Below are positions 56,701-64,000 of a DNA stretch of 64,000 nucleotides, in pieces. The DNA is from Kibdelosporangium aridum (GTDB lineage: Bacteria > Actinomycetota > Actinomycetes > Mycobacteriales > Pseudonocardiaceae): the NCBI RefSeq assembly GCF_900176515.1, contig NZ_FWXV01000002.1:496001-560000 (forward strand), read 5' to 3'. Positions within the stretch are counted from its first letter, which is position 1. Each line of letters starts with the position of its first letter. Below the pieces are notes generated by a model that was not told where the DNA came from, did not search any database, and saw nothing but the letters and a program-made list of their open reading frames with translations. A program made the translations under genes and the position numbers.

Positions 56701-57035
56701 TCGGCGAACCGGACCACGCCGTACATGCCGTCGTGGTCGGTGATCGCGATCGCCTCAAGGCCTTGGATGGCGGCCGCCTCGACGAGTTCCTCGGGATGGC
56801 TGGCGCCGTCGAGGAAACTGAAGTTGGAATGGCAGTGCAGTTCGGCATACGGCACCCGCTCCGCGCCGCCGGGGTGGTCGATCGCGCCGGGCAGCTGGAA
56901 GTCCGGCGGGAGCGTGTACGGCTCGCGGTGGTGTGTCCACGCTGGACTGTCGCCGCCGTCCCCGGTCTGGAAAGGCTTGCCGGACAAGGCTCGCTCAAGA
57001 TCCGACCATCGGACGGGTGGGTTGTTCCAGCCCAT
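53727..57035 (-). CDS. dnaE2: Error-prone DNA polymerase III alpha-like subunit
   Basis: 1,102 residues from the ATG at 57035, preceded by a G-rich ribosome site. The N-terminal PHP domain begins [28 protein letters not shown]. The palm has the catalytic triad region [16 protein letters not shown]. An OB-fold lies near the C-terminus ([34 protein letters not shown]). The alpha-subunit dimer or beta-binding tail is short. With ImuB at 60775 it is part of the DNA-damage mutagenesis system. No SOS palindrome is seen in the first 100 bp upstream. Confidence 0.95.
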   Translation of the reverse strand: [1102 protein letters not shown]

Positions 57036-57141
57036 CTCGCCCCCTTTCGGGTTACCAGGCAACTGCCCAACCGGGCAGACTTTGGTCCACTTGGGAACAA
57101 GAACCCTTTTTCGGAGCGTTCCACGCGTTTACCGTCCAGCC

Positions 57142-57885
57142 GTGACTCAGCACCCGCAGGGCCCGTACCAGCCGGGCCAACCCGGCGGCAACCCCCATGG
57201 CCAAGGACCACAAGGTCAAGGGCAGCCTCAAGGCGGTCCGCAACAGCCCTACGGCCAGCAGCCGCCGTACGGCCAGCCGCAGCCTCCTTATGGCCAGCCG
57301 CAGCAGCCTTACGGCAACTACCAGCAGCCAGGCGGTAGTGGCAGAAAAACCCCGGAAATCCCCGGTTTCGCCCAGAAGTTCACCGGTATCGGCGCGAACT
57401 GGGGCTCCGGCGGCAACCGGCCGACACTGCCCACGCCCAAGAGCGTCATCTGGGCGTTCCTGCTCGCCGGCGGTGGCGCGATCTTCAGCGCGCTCTACAA
57501 CATCGTCTACGCGATCGGGTTCTCCAGCTACTACGGCGGGTTCTACAACGGTGGCTCCGTCGTCTTCAGCGTCCTGATCAGCGCCGGTCTGTTCGTCATC
57601 GCGGTGATGATGCGCAACGGCGCCGAATGGGCGCGGATCGTCCTGGCGATCCTCACCGGTCTCGGCCTGCTGTTCGGCTTGATCGCGCTGTTCGGCATCG
57701 GCCTGCTGTTCACCGTCCTCGGCGGGTTCGGCGCGGTGCTGCTGATCTTCCTGATCGTGCAGGTGGCCGCACTCGCCGCGACGATGTACTTCCTGTTCCA
57801 GCCCGAGTCGAACGCCTACTTCAAGTCCGCGTCGGCAGGACCGGGATACCCGCCGCCACCAGGGCCCCAGAACTTCCGGGGCTGA
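57142..57885 (+). CDS. Membrane protein with Pro/Gly/Gln repeat N-terminus
   Basis: 247 residues from the GTG at 57142. Residues 1-70 are repetitive (PYGQPQ and GQPQQ units). A hydrophobic block of about 120 residues has four membrane helices (about 100-125, 138-158, 166-187, 190-215), followed by a Pro/Gly tail. Similar proteins are common beside cell-envelope genes in actinomycetes and have no known function. TTTACC about eight bases upstream may be a -10 for a leaderless transcript. It is divergent from dnaE2. Confidence 0.78.
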   Translation: MTQHPQGPYQPGQPGGNPHGQGPQGQGQPQGGPQQPYGQQPPYGQPQPPYGQPQQPYGNYQQPGGSGRKTPEIPGFAQKFTGIGANWGSGGNRPTLPTPKSVIWAFLLAGGGAIFSALYNIVYAIGFSSYYGGFYNGGSVVFSVLISAGLFVIAVMMRNGAEWARIVLAILTGLGLLFGLIALFGIGLLFTVLGGFGAVLLIFLIVQVAALAATMYFLFQPESNAYFKSASAGPGYPPPPGPQNFRG

Positions 57886-58019
57886 TCGTCCATCGGCGGG
57901 CGCTGCCTCGGGATCAGTTCGGCCAGCAGATCCTGAGCCATGTCCCGGTCGGACCGGGACAGTGAAGAAAAGTTCTCGAACATGTGTTCGAGTATGTCCC
58001 TACGGGTCACCTTGGTCAA
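57816..58019 (-). CDS. Possible small SOS-linked ORF
   Basis: A 67-codon frame starts ATG 58019 and reads through the SOS palindrome; a shorter version would start at an ATG inside or after it. It is helix-rich and charged (RDILEHMFENF, AQDLLAELIPRQRPP) with a Gly/Pro tail antisense to the end of the 57142 gene. There is no clear ribosome site. It may be a chance frame, but the codon pattern and the SOS box make it worth listing. Confidence 0.3.
   Translation of the reverse strand: MTKVTRRDILEHMFENFSSLSRSDRDMAQDLLAELIPRQRPPMDDQPRKFWGPGGGGYPGPADADLK
57976..57991. promoter_or_regulatory. Perfect SOS (LexA) box not adjacent to a known SOS gene
   Basis: TCGAACATGTGTTCGA is a perfect actinobacterial SOS palindrome (CGAAC-N4-GTTCG). 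It lies between the converging 57142 and S9-peptidase genes. Read leftward it would drive the small ORF and antisense of the 57142 gene toward dnaE2, about 940 bp away. Read rightward no gene follows on the + strand. Confidence 0.6.
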
Positions 58020-58022
58020 GTC

Positions 58023-58055
58023 GAAGGGCGACCGTGCTGAGCACGGCCGCCCTTC
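58023..58055. terminator. Hairpin terminator between converging genes
   Basis: A stem of about 14 bp with one mismatch (58023-58037 with 58041-58055) and TGA loop is followed by GTGATGTTTT on the + strand. It lies 16 bp before the end of the S9 peptidase gene and 137 bp after the 57142 gene. Confidence 0.75.
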
Positions 58056-58071
58056 GTGATGTTTTAGCTGG

Positions 58072-60033
58072 TCAGCCCAGGTGTTCCGGCCGCAGCCACG
58101 GCTCGCCGAGCACGTGCTGGGCCAGGAAGGCGAAGATCGTCGAGTACCACACCTTCGTGTGATTCGGTTTGAGGATCCAGTGGTTCTCGTCCGGGAAGTA
58201 CAGGAACTTGTGCGGGCTGTCCGGGCCCTTGGCGCGAGACGACAAATCCCACCAGAGCCGCAGGCCTTCGCCGACCGGCACGCGATAGTCCTTGTCGCCG
58301 TGGATCACGAGCATCGGCGTGGTGATGTCGTCGGCGAACTGGTGCGGCGAGTTGGCGTCGGCGCGCTCCGCGGTCATCTCGCGCGGGAAGAGAAACGCAC
58401 AGTCGGTGGTCCGCATCATCTGGTCCATCGCCCACAGCGAGGCATGGGTGACGATCGCGGCGAACCGGTCGGTGTGCCCGGCCACCCAGTTGGCCATGTA
58501 TCCGCCGTACGACCCGCCCATCGCGGCCGTCCGCGTGGCGTCGATGTCGGGTCGTTCCAGTGCGGCATCAGTGATCGACATCAGGTCGGTGTACGGCGCA
58601 CCGCCCCACTCACCCCACCCGCGACGGATGAAGTCCTTGCCGTAGCCGGTGGACAGCGCAGGATCGGGCAGGAGCACCGCGTAGCCCTGCGCGACCGCGA
58701 GCCACGGGTTCCAGCGCCAGGACCAAGAGTTCCACGACATGTACGGGCCGCCATGGATCCATAACAGCATCGGCGCGGGATTCTCATTGTGCGGCAGGGC
58801 GATCCACGCCCGGATCGAGGCCCCGTCCGCAGCCGTGGTCGTGACTTCCTCCAACCGTCCCGGAACCTGGAACTCCGGCTCGATCAACGGTTCTATTGTG
58901 GACTCGTGCAGCGCGATCCGGACTGGTGTGGGAGGGCTGTCGACGGCCGCACGAAGTGCGTAGACCCATTGCCCGTCCGGTGCGGCTTGAAGATCGGCGT
59001 ACGCGCCGTCGTCCCTGGTCAGCCGGGTCGGCGCGCCAGTGTCGACATCGACGCGCCACACTGGCACGCGGCCGTGGTCGTCGGCCGTCACGAGCAGCGA
59101 CCGGCCATCTGGCGTCCACTGTGGATTCTGCGGCCAGCGGTCCCAGTCCGGGCTGACCACCCGGGCTTCGCCGCCCGCGATCGGGAAGACGACCAAGAGG
59201 TTGTCGCCCAGGTCTTCCGGAGTGCCGCGGAGGGTGGCGATCGCGGCAACCTGTGTGCCGTCAGGCGAAATCGCGGGGGTTCGGTACTCGAAGTCCGCGT
59301 CGTCGGCGAGGGTCCGGCGTTCGCCAGAGTCGACGTCGATCACCACGAGCGTGCTCCGTTGCGCGCCGGTCGGCTCCCCGACCAGCCACGACGCGACCAC
59401 AGTCGTCCCGTCCGGCGAGATGTCCCAGCTCTTCTCGTCGGTCAGTGCCCGGCCGACATGCCCGGTGATGTCACGCGGCCCATCGGCGTCGAGGACGAGC
59501 AACCTGGTGTGATCAGGCCCGAGATGGCGGTCCCACAAGCGGATCGGGTATTCCTCGTGCAGGATCGCCGTGACGCCCGCGTCGTCCCGGCGCTGCCGGA
59601 TTTCCTTGTCGTTGGCCAGATCCGTGGCCGATGGGAGCAACGGCGCGGCCACCACGACCGTGCCGCTCTTGCTGACCTTGACGTGCTTGACGCCACCCGG
59701 CGGCGCGATGACCTGGGTCGCCTCCCCACCACCGGCGGGCAGCCGCCACATCGAGGTCTTTTCCTGGTCACTCGGCCGTTTGGCCAAGAAGAGCAGGTCG
59801 CCGTCGGAGGTGAACGCCGGGCCCGATTCGCCCTCGGCTCCCCGCGTCAGTCGCCGCTGTACGCCGGCGCCGGCCGCTTCGACCTGCCAGATCGCGGCGA
59901 CGTACCGGTTCTTCTTCTCGTCGGGTACAGCGACGCAGTACACCAGCCTGCCGCCGTCCGGCGACAAGCGAAGATCGGTGATCCGCGGAAGCCGGACGTA
60001 GTCGTCGAGGTCGTCGAACGGACTGCTGATCAT
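58072..60033 (-). CDS. S9-family serine peptidase (prolyl oligopeptidase / acyl-peptide hydrolase type)
   Basis: 653 residues. The N-terminal beta-propeller half has repeated LSPDGGRLVY and ISPDGTQVA units. The C-terminal alpha/beta hydrolase has GGSYGGYMANW (nucleophile Ser about 506), then VIHGDKDYRVPVGEG (Asp) and FPDENHWIL (His). No signal peptide is visible, so it is cytosolic. It is likely to cut short peptides or acylated peptides. Confidence 0.93.
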   Translation of the reverse strand: MISSPFDDLDDYVRLPRITDLRLSPDGGRLVYCVAVPDEKKNRYVAAIWQVEAAGAGVQRRLTRGAEGESGPAFTSDGDLLFLAKRPSDQEKTSMWRLPAGGGEATQVIAPPGGVKHVKVSKSGTVVVAAPLLPSATDLANDKEIRQRRDDAGVTAILHEEYPIRLWDRHLGPDHTRLLVLDADGPRDITGHVGRALTDEKSWDISPDGTTVVASWLVGEPTGAQRSTLVVIDVDSGERRTLADDADFEYRTPAISPDGTQVAAIATLRGTPEDLGDNLLVVFPIAGGEARVVSPDWDRWPQNPQWTPDGRSLLVTADDHGRVPVWRVDVDTGAPTRLTRDDGAYADLQAAPDGQWVYALRAAVDSPPTPVRIALHESTIEPLIEPEFQVPGRLEEVTTTAADGASIRAWIALPHNENPAPMLLWIHGGPYMSWNSWSWRWNPWLAVAQGYAVLLPDPALSTGYGKDFIRRGWGEWGGAPYTDLMSITDAALERPDIDATRTAAMGGSYGGYMANWVAGHTDRFAAIVTHASLWAMDQMMRTTDCAFLFPREMTAERADANSPHQFADDITTPMLVIHGDKDYRVPVGEGLRLWWDLSSRAKGPDSPHKFLYFPDENHWILKPNHTKVWYSTIFAFLAQHVLGEPWLRPEHLG

Positions 60034-60215
60034 TAGGCCGTCTTACCACGTGCCCAGGTCAATCGGAATGCGCTCAGTCTGCCCATGCGGGAGGCCCGAG
60101 TCGGCGAACGGCACGACCGTGGCGCTCGCCAACTGCTGGGGTGAAATCGTGCGGCGGGTTCATCAGATGACGTGTACCGAAGCCACCGCCGCGAGAACTC
60201 AGCTCCCCAGCGGGT

Positions 60216-60419
60216 TCACCGGCGCTGGCCAGAAGCCACGATGTAGGGCCGGTTGTGGCGGTTCGACGGGGAAACCGGAGTCCTGTCGTCTCGGTCGACC
60301 GCGACGTTTGCCTGTGGTGATTCCTCGGCCTTCAGCGGTACCGGCATAATTCGCCACCTGACCCCGACGTGCTTCAGCTCGTACGCGCGCCTCGCAGTCC
60401 AGTCCGGCGTGCCGCCCAT
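60216..60419 (-). CDS. Possible 67-residue protein
   Basis: The ATG at 60419 has GGGAG eight bases upstream. The product is hydrophilic, with GGTPDWTARRAYELKHVGVRWRI at the N-terminus and a basic tail. No family is recognised. It lies alone in a 740-bp gap without other convincing genes, so the good ribosome site is the main support. Confidence 0.4.
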   Translation of the reverse strand: MGGTPDWTARRAYELKHVGVRWRIMPVPLKAEESPQANVAVDRDDRTPVSPSNRHNRPYIVASGQRR

Positions 60420-60774
60420 GTCACTCACTCCCTTTGAATTCTGTTCCCTGGGGCATTTCCGGGGAATGCAAACACTGTTTGAATAGACTCCCCATCGAAC
60501 GAAACGTCAAGGTGGTGGCGACTTCTGGTCAGCCGACTCCAATTCAACGACTGGCCCGAATCCGCGGAATTCCAGCCCCGGCCGAGTTTCTTACTGTGGT
60601 TTCAAGGGGACCGTAAAATAAAATTGACACCAGCAGTGGACTACCGGAAATGCCGGTCGTTTTGTCCGGTTGGCGCCACGACGTGCTCGATGCCGGAACC
60701 GCAATTTCGCCGCAGACAGCTGAACGCCAGGTGTCGAAACAATGGACATACGTACCGTCGTCAGCGGACGCGAG
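60420..60774. other. Intergenic stretch without a convincing gene
   Basis: This 355-bp region before the imuB end is noticeably more AT-rich around 60440-60640 than its surroundings. No frame has good codon use or a ribosome site, and no hairpin or repeat stands out. It may be the remains of a lost gene or a promoter region for the 60216 ORF. Confidence 0.4.
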
Positions 60775-62325
60775 TCAGTCGTAGTGGCCGTAGACGACCC
60801 ATTTTCCCTGGTGGTAGCCGAGCAGCAGGGCAGCCTGAGCCGGCTGCGCGCCAATGAGGACCTGGAGCCGCGCGTGGCACCGCGGTTCGCGGTTCCACCA
60901 CCGCTCGTTCGCAATCCATGGGCCGGCCCAGGCCGCCACCGGACGCGGGGCGCCACCGTTGACGCCGACCGTGGCGGGCGCGGCCGTCAACATGTCGCGG
61001 TCGGTGACGTGAACAGGCTCACCTGCCTCACCGAAGACGGTCGCGGGCACCGGATCGGGGAACACGACCGCGGGCGATGGCGCCGGAAGGTGTCCCGGCC
61101 AAGGCAGACCGGGGTCGGCCGCCGGGGTGAGTTCCTCGCCCCACGGCACCAGCCGCGCCCGCTCGCTGGGGTCGCGCCCGCCGCCAAGCACCGGGGTGCA
61201 CACGGCTTCCGGGCCCAGCAGGCCTTGCACCCGGACCATCGCCCGGCCGGCCTTCTCCGCGGCCTCGGCGTGCCCTTCGCCCCGCCAGAGATCCAGTTGT
61301 AGTGCTTTGCCTTCGACTACCTCCTCTGGTTCGAGCCACAGTGTCCGGATACCGGCGGTCGGCCCGCCGACCCGTAACCAGCCATCCAGCTGCCAGCGCA
61401 CCCGGTCGGCGATCCCGTTGGGGGTCAACGGTTCCGCGCACCGCCAAACCCGGCCAAGCTCCTCGTCCCGCTCGCTGCGCGCATAGATTCCCAAGCGGGT
61501 GCAGGCAAGCCCGTGCGCGGCCAGCCCCGCGTGTAATCGCTCGGCGAGGGATTTGGCCACGAACGCGGCCGCGTCCACCCGCTCGACCGGTGGGTCGAGT
61601 TCGGTACTGATCGAGAGGTCCGGCGGCGGCCTGCGCCGGGACGGCGGCCGCTCGTCCAGACCTCTGGCCAACCGGTGCGCCTGGACCGCGTCCGTGTCGA
61701 ACCGGGTGGCCACGTCGCGTTCGGTGATGGCGGCGAACGCACCGAGAGTACGCAACCCCAAGCGCCGCAACAGATCGATCAGCTCTGCCCGGTCCGGACC
61801 GCCCGGTTGCCGCAACTCGTTCACGGCCAGTGGCGCCAGGAATTCCGCGCTCCGCCCTGGTTCCACGACCAATCCCCGGTGCGCGGCCAGGGTGGCGGCG
61901 AACAGGCCGTCGGCCACACCGACCTGGCACTCCACCCCGGCCCGGTCGGCGACCTGATCGATCAGCCGCTCGGCCGCCGCCTCCTCACCGCCGAAGTAGC
62001 CCGCCGGCCCCCGCGCGGGCACAGCGACCAACCCCGGCCGGACGATCTCGACGCCGACGGCCAGCTCCTCCACCGCCGCCGCGACCGCCTCGAACAACCG
62101 CGCGTCCCGAACCGGGTCGTCCTCGAACACGACCAGTTCCGGACACCGGCCCTGAGCTTCCCGGCGCCGCATGTCCCGCCGGATGCCCTCCGCCCTCGCC
62201 ACGGCGGAACTGGCGACCACGCGGTTGGCCGCCACCACAGCCATGGGAATCGTCAAGGGCAGCCCGGCACCCGAAGCGGCCGCCACCACCAGCCAGTCCG
62301 GACACCAGACCACGAGCATGCGCAT
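60775..62325 (-). CDS. imuB: ImuB, catalytically inactive Y-family polymerase homologue
   Basis: 516 residues from the ATG at 62325. ImuB bridges DnaE2 to the sliding clamp in SOS mutagenesis. The fold is Y-family (LGIYARSERDEE, LRRLGLRTLGAFAAI and thumb HhH region). The catalytic N-terminal Asp motif of active Pol IV (DxDxFF) is absent: it reads VVWCPDWLVVAA. The C-terminal ~150 residues form the ImuB-specific tail. A perfect SOS box ends four bases upstream. The usual partner imuA' is not next to it. Confidence 0.9.
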   Translation of the reverse strand: MRMLVVWCPDWLVVAAASGAGLPLTIPMAVVAANRVVASSAVARAEGIRRDMRRREAQGRCPELVVFEDDPVRDARLFEAVAAAVEELAVGVEIVRPGLVAVPARGPAGYFGGEEAAAERLIDQVADRAGVECQVGVADGLFAATLAAHRGLVVEPGRSAEFLAPLAVNELRQPGGPDRAELIDLLRRLGLRTLGAFAAITERDVATRFDTDAVQAHRLARGLDERPPSRRRPPPDLSISTELDPPVERVDAAAFVAKSLAERLHAGLAAHGLACTRLGIYARSERDEELGRVWRCAEPLTPNGIADRVRWQLDGWLRVGGPTAGIRTLWLEPEEVVEGKALQLDLWRGEGHAEAAEKAGRAMVRVQGLLGPEAVCTPVLGGGRDPSERARLVPWGEELTPAADPGLPWPGHLPAPSPAVVFPDPVPATVFGEAGEPVHVTDRDMLTAAPATVGVNGGAPRPVAAWAGPWIANERWWNREPRCHARLQVLIGAQPAQAALLLGYHQGKWVVYGHYD

Positions 62326-62328
62326 AAT

Positions 62329-62344
62329 TCGAACATAGGTTCGA
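62329..62344 (-). promoter_or_regulatory. Perfect SOS (LexA) box of imuB
   Basis: TCGAACATAGGTTCGA matches the actinobacterial SOS consensus (CGAAC-N4-GTTCG) and lies immediately upstream of the imuB ATG. It says that imuB is LexA-repressed and DNA-damage induced. Confidence 0.85.
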
Positions 62345-62580
62345 GGGGATGGAGAGTCAATCACTCGATGGGGTTGCCGTCGGCAGCGACCTCCTATGGT
62401 CGTCCACAATGGACTGACTGTCGAGAAGGCCCCCGCTGGCGAGTGGTGATCGAGATCGCCCACGCCTTGTCTCAGATCAGATAACCTCCGGACCGTTGGA
62501 TGTCGACGACGACATCGCCGGGCGGCGAGCCGCATGATCCCTGTCCCAGGCAAGACTTTGAGATTCCTTGGAGCTGCTTG

Positions 62581-63201
62581 ATGGTGTTGGAATGGGAGGG
62601 CTGCCTCAACGGCCGTGACGTAGGCGGATTGCCCTCGTCCGATGGTCGACGAATCCGCTCCGGCGTGCTTCTCAGGTCAGACAGCCACAGTCGGTTGACC
62701 GCCGACGGAATAGCGGCAGTCCGCGCCGTGGGGATCACTCGCATACTGGACCTCCGCTGGACGCGGGAGACCGAGCAGGAACCCAGCCCGTTCGCAGATG
62801 ATCCCGTGTACTGCAACGTGCCATTGATTGCAGAGCTGGCAGAGCAAGGCACCACCATGCCGGACGCCTACCGATCCATGCTCGACAACAACCAACGTCA
62901 AATCACTGACGTCCTCACGCGGATAGTTGACGCACCACCCGGCCCACTCGCGGTGCACTGCAGCGCAGGCCGAGACCGGACGGGAGTACTCGTGGCGCTT
63001 GCGCTGAGCGTCGCGGGCGTGCCACCCACGTCGATCGCCGCGGATTACGCGCTCACAGATGGCTGCAGCGGCGACACAATCCTCCGAACGCTGACCCACC
63101 TGCATAACCAACATGGAGGCGTGGATGCATACTTGCTGGCGGGTGGAGCGAGCCACGCCCAGCTCAGGCAAGTAAGGAACCGCCTACTGGAAACGCGATG
63201 A
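62581..63201 (+). CDS. Tyrosine-protein phosphatase
   Basis: 206 residues from the ATG at 62581, with TTGGAG seven bases upstream; an upstream ATG at 62500 is possible. The catalytic P-loop is HCSAGRDRTG (Cys near residue 128), as in the low-complexity dual-specificity/PtpB-type family, and NGRDVGGLPSSDGRRIRSG near the N-terminus is the family's substrate-side motif. A WTRETEQE segment may be the general-acid loop region. It is a cytosolic phosphatase for tyrosine or lipid phosphate. Confidence 0.9.
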   Translation: MVLEWEGCLNGRDVGGLPSSDGRRIRSGVLLRSDSHSRLTADGIAAVRAVGITRILDLRWTRETEQEPSPFADDPVYCNVPLIAELAEQGTTMPDAYRSMLDNNQRQITDVLTRIVDAPPGPLAVHCSAGRDRTGVLVALALSVAGVPPTSIAADYALTDGCSGDTILRTLTHLHNQHGGVDAYLLAGGASHAQLRQVRNRLLETR

Positions 63202-63216
63202 CAGGTCCACTCTGGA

Positions 63217-63435
63217 CTATTCCGCGCTGACGGTGCCTCGACGTTTGGTCTTGTAGGGCAGTACGAACAAGTACACACCGCTGAACGCGAGGAATGCCAA
63301 GGGGAACAGCGGTAGGTACAACACCCAATCGGCGGGCTGATCCTGCGTGGCGACAGCGATTGCGGTGATGACGACGGTCAACAAGAAGGTCATGGACAGC
63401 CAACGATGGGTTGAGCGAATCCGCTTGCTCCACAC
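63217..63435 (-). CDS. Small two-helix membrane protein
   Basis: 72 residues from the GTG at 63435, with GGGAGG five bases upstream. Two membrane segments (about 12-30 and 37-58) are followed by a basic tail (YKTKRRG). No family is recognised. It converges on the phosphatase gene with 15 bp between stops. Confidence 0.7.
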   Translation of the reverse strand: MWSKRIRSTHRWLSMTFLLTVVITAIAVATQDQPADWVLYLPLFPLAFLAFSGVYLFVLPYKTKRRGTVSAE

Positions 63436-64000
63436 TGGAACCTCCCGCAGGAACTCGACTGAGTGGTGATTTCCGTGGTGGTCACGCTAGTTCCGGCACG
63501 CAGGCGGACGCTTCTCGATTCCTGACCGGTCTGCCCCGGCCCGTACGGGACACAAAGGTGTCCAAGAACCTTGCGTACCTGGAGTCGCCGGTTGTCCACG
63601 ATGGCGGGTGCTCCGCTTCGGAAATGGCCTCGGCACGCCAGACGGACGCCCGCCTGCGGAACCAGTGCAGCTTCAAAACCTTCGGTGAGCAAGGTGGACG
63701 ACTTCTTCGGTGGCGGCATGGCGAAGCAGTTGCACCAGCGGCGGCGGCAGCCGCGCGGCAGCGATAGCGGCAGCCTTGGCTGAGGTGGCGTGTCGGCCGT
63801 GCGGCGGTGGTGGCAGCCATGACCGGGCGGCGGCTGTAAGCGGCCGTGGCTGTTGGCGGTGGCGGTGGCCGCGACTATGGCGGCTGTAAGCGCCGGTGGT
63901 GGTAGCAGTTGTGCGGTGGTGGCCGTGGCCGTGGCGGAGGCAGTAGAGGCGGAGGGTCCTGGGCGGCGGAATTCCCGCTGCACCTTGGCGTTGTGGTGAT
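63436..64000. repeat. Right end: non-coding or low-complexity GC-rich DNA
   Basis: The last 565 bp hold no convincing gene. From about 63780 to 63960 the sequence is built of GGC/GGT-rich units, including two copies of GGCGGCTGTAAGCG at 63829-63842 and 63879-63892. The open frames here (both strands) are biased to Ala/Pro/Arg and look like composition artefacts. Confidence 0.5.

Noticed and set aside
63390..63983. 197-codon minus frame at the right end
   Set aside because: It overlaps the supported 63217-63435 gene and its Ala/Thr/Pro runs reflect the GC-rich repeats. It may need review with more sequence.

Overview
The window is a 64 kb stretch of a high-GC actinomycete chromosome, most likely from Pseudonocardiales (Amycolatopsis/Saccharothrix/Kibdelosporangium-like). 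The genus is an inference from gene content. Supporting signs are frequent GTG and TTG starts with stop/start overlaps, a fused two-domain FbiC (coenzyme F420), a FolD-DUF3017 pair, an error-prone DnaE2 plus ImuB with an actinobacterial SOS box, a class-E sortase (LAXTG) substrate, DUF1918, and a TNT-domain toxin. No rRNA, tRNA, CRISPR array or intact insertion sequence was found. Homology calls are from reading motifs by eye; no database search was run.

Layout. 1-1.9 kb: end of a BMP-type (nucleoside-like) ABC uptake operon, cut by the window edge. 2.1-4.5 kb: three overlapping genes for unknown membrane proteins that share repeated modules. 4.7-8.1 kb: complete sdhCDAB (complex II). 8.1-12.7 kb: an accessory insert with vapBC, a decayed copy of the sdhB 3' half, a large HTH/NB-ARC/TPR STAND protein and a divergent 44-residue micro-ORF. 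12.7-18.4 kb: a serine hydrolase with its ArsR-type regulator and secreted proteases (trypsin-like, M6 InhA-like). 18.5-23.5 kb: two tandem DacB-like proteins (one without catalytic residues), YihY, TrpS. 23.7-30.6 kb: FbiC, divergent MetG with a possible Met leader peptide, RDD protein, a membrane protein with a KfrA-like N-terminus, ExoIII and an SH3-like protein.

30.7-46.7 kb is mostly housekeeping: isocitrate dehydrogenase, malate dehydrogenase (with sdhCDAB, three TCA functions in one window), regulators, a two-component system followed by a P450, and a translationally coupled MFS-DMT-folD-DUF3017 operon. 46.8-53.7 kb is accessory: a TNT toxin-like protein joined to immunity-like domains, a large secreted beta-propeller protein, and a retron-class reverse transcriptase just upstream of a universal stress protein. 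53.7-62.3 kb carries the mutagenic repair set dnaE2 and imuB with two perfect SOS palindromes, separated by an S9 peptidase and a poorly coding stretch. The window ends with a tyrosine phosphatase, a small membrane protein and low-complexity GC-rich DNA.

The most unusual points are the reverse transcriptase with a structured 5' end, the TNT/immunity-like fusion, the metG leader ORF, the sdhB-vapBC-sdhB' arrangement, the STAND protein with its divergent micro-ORF, the DacB pseudoenzyme, and an orphan SOS box at 57976.
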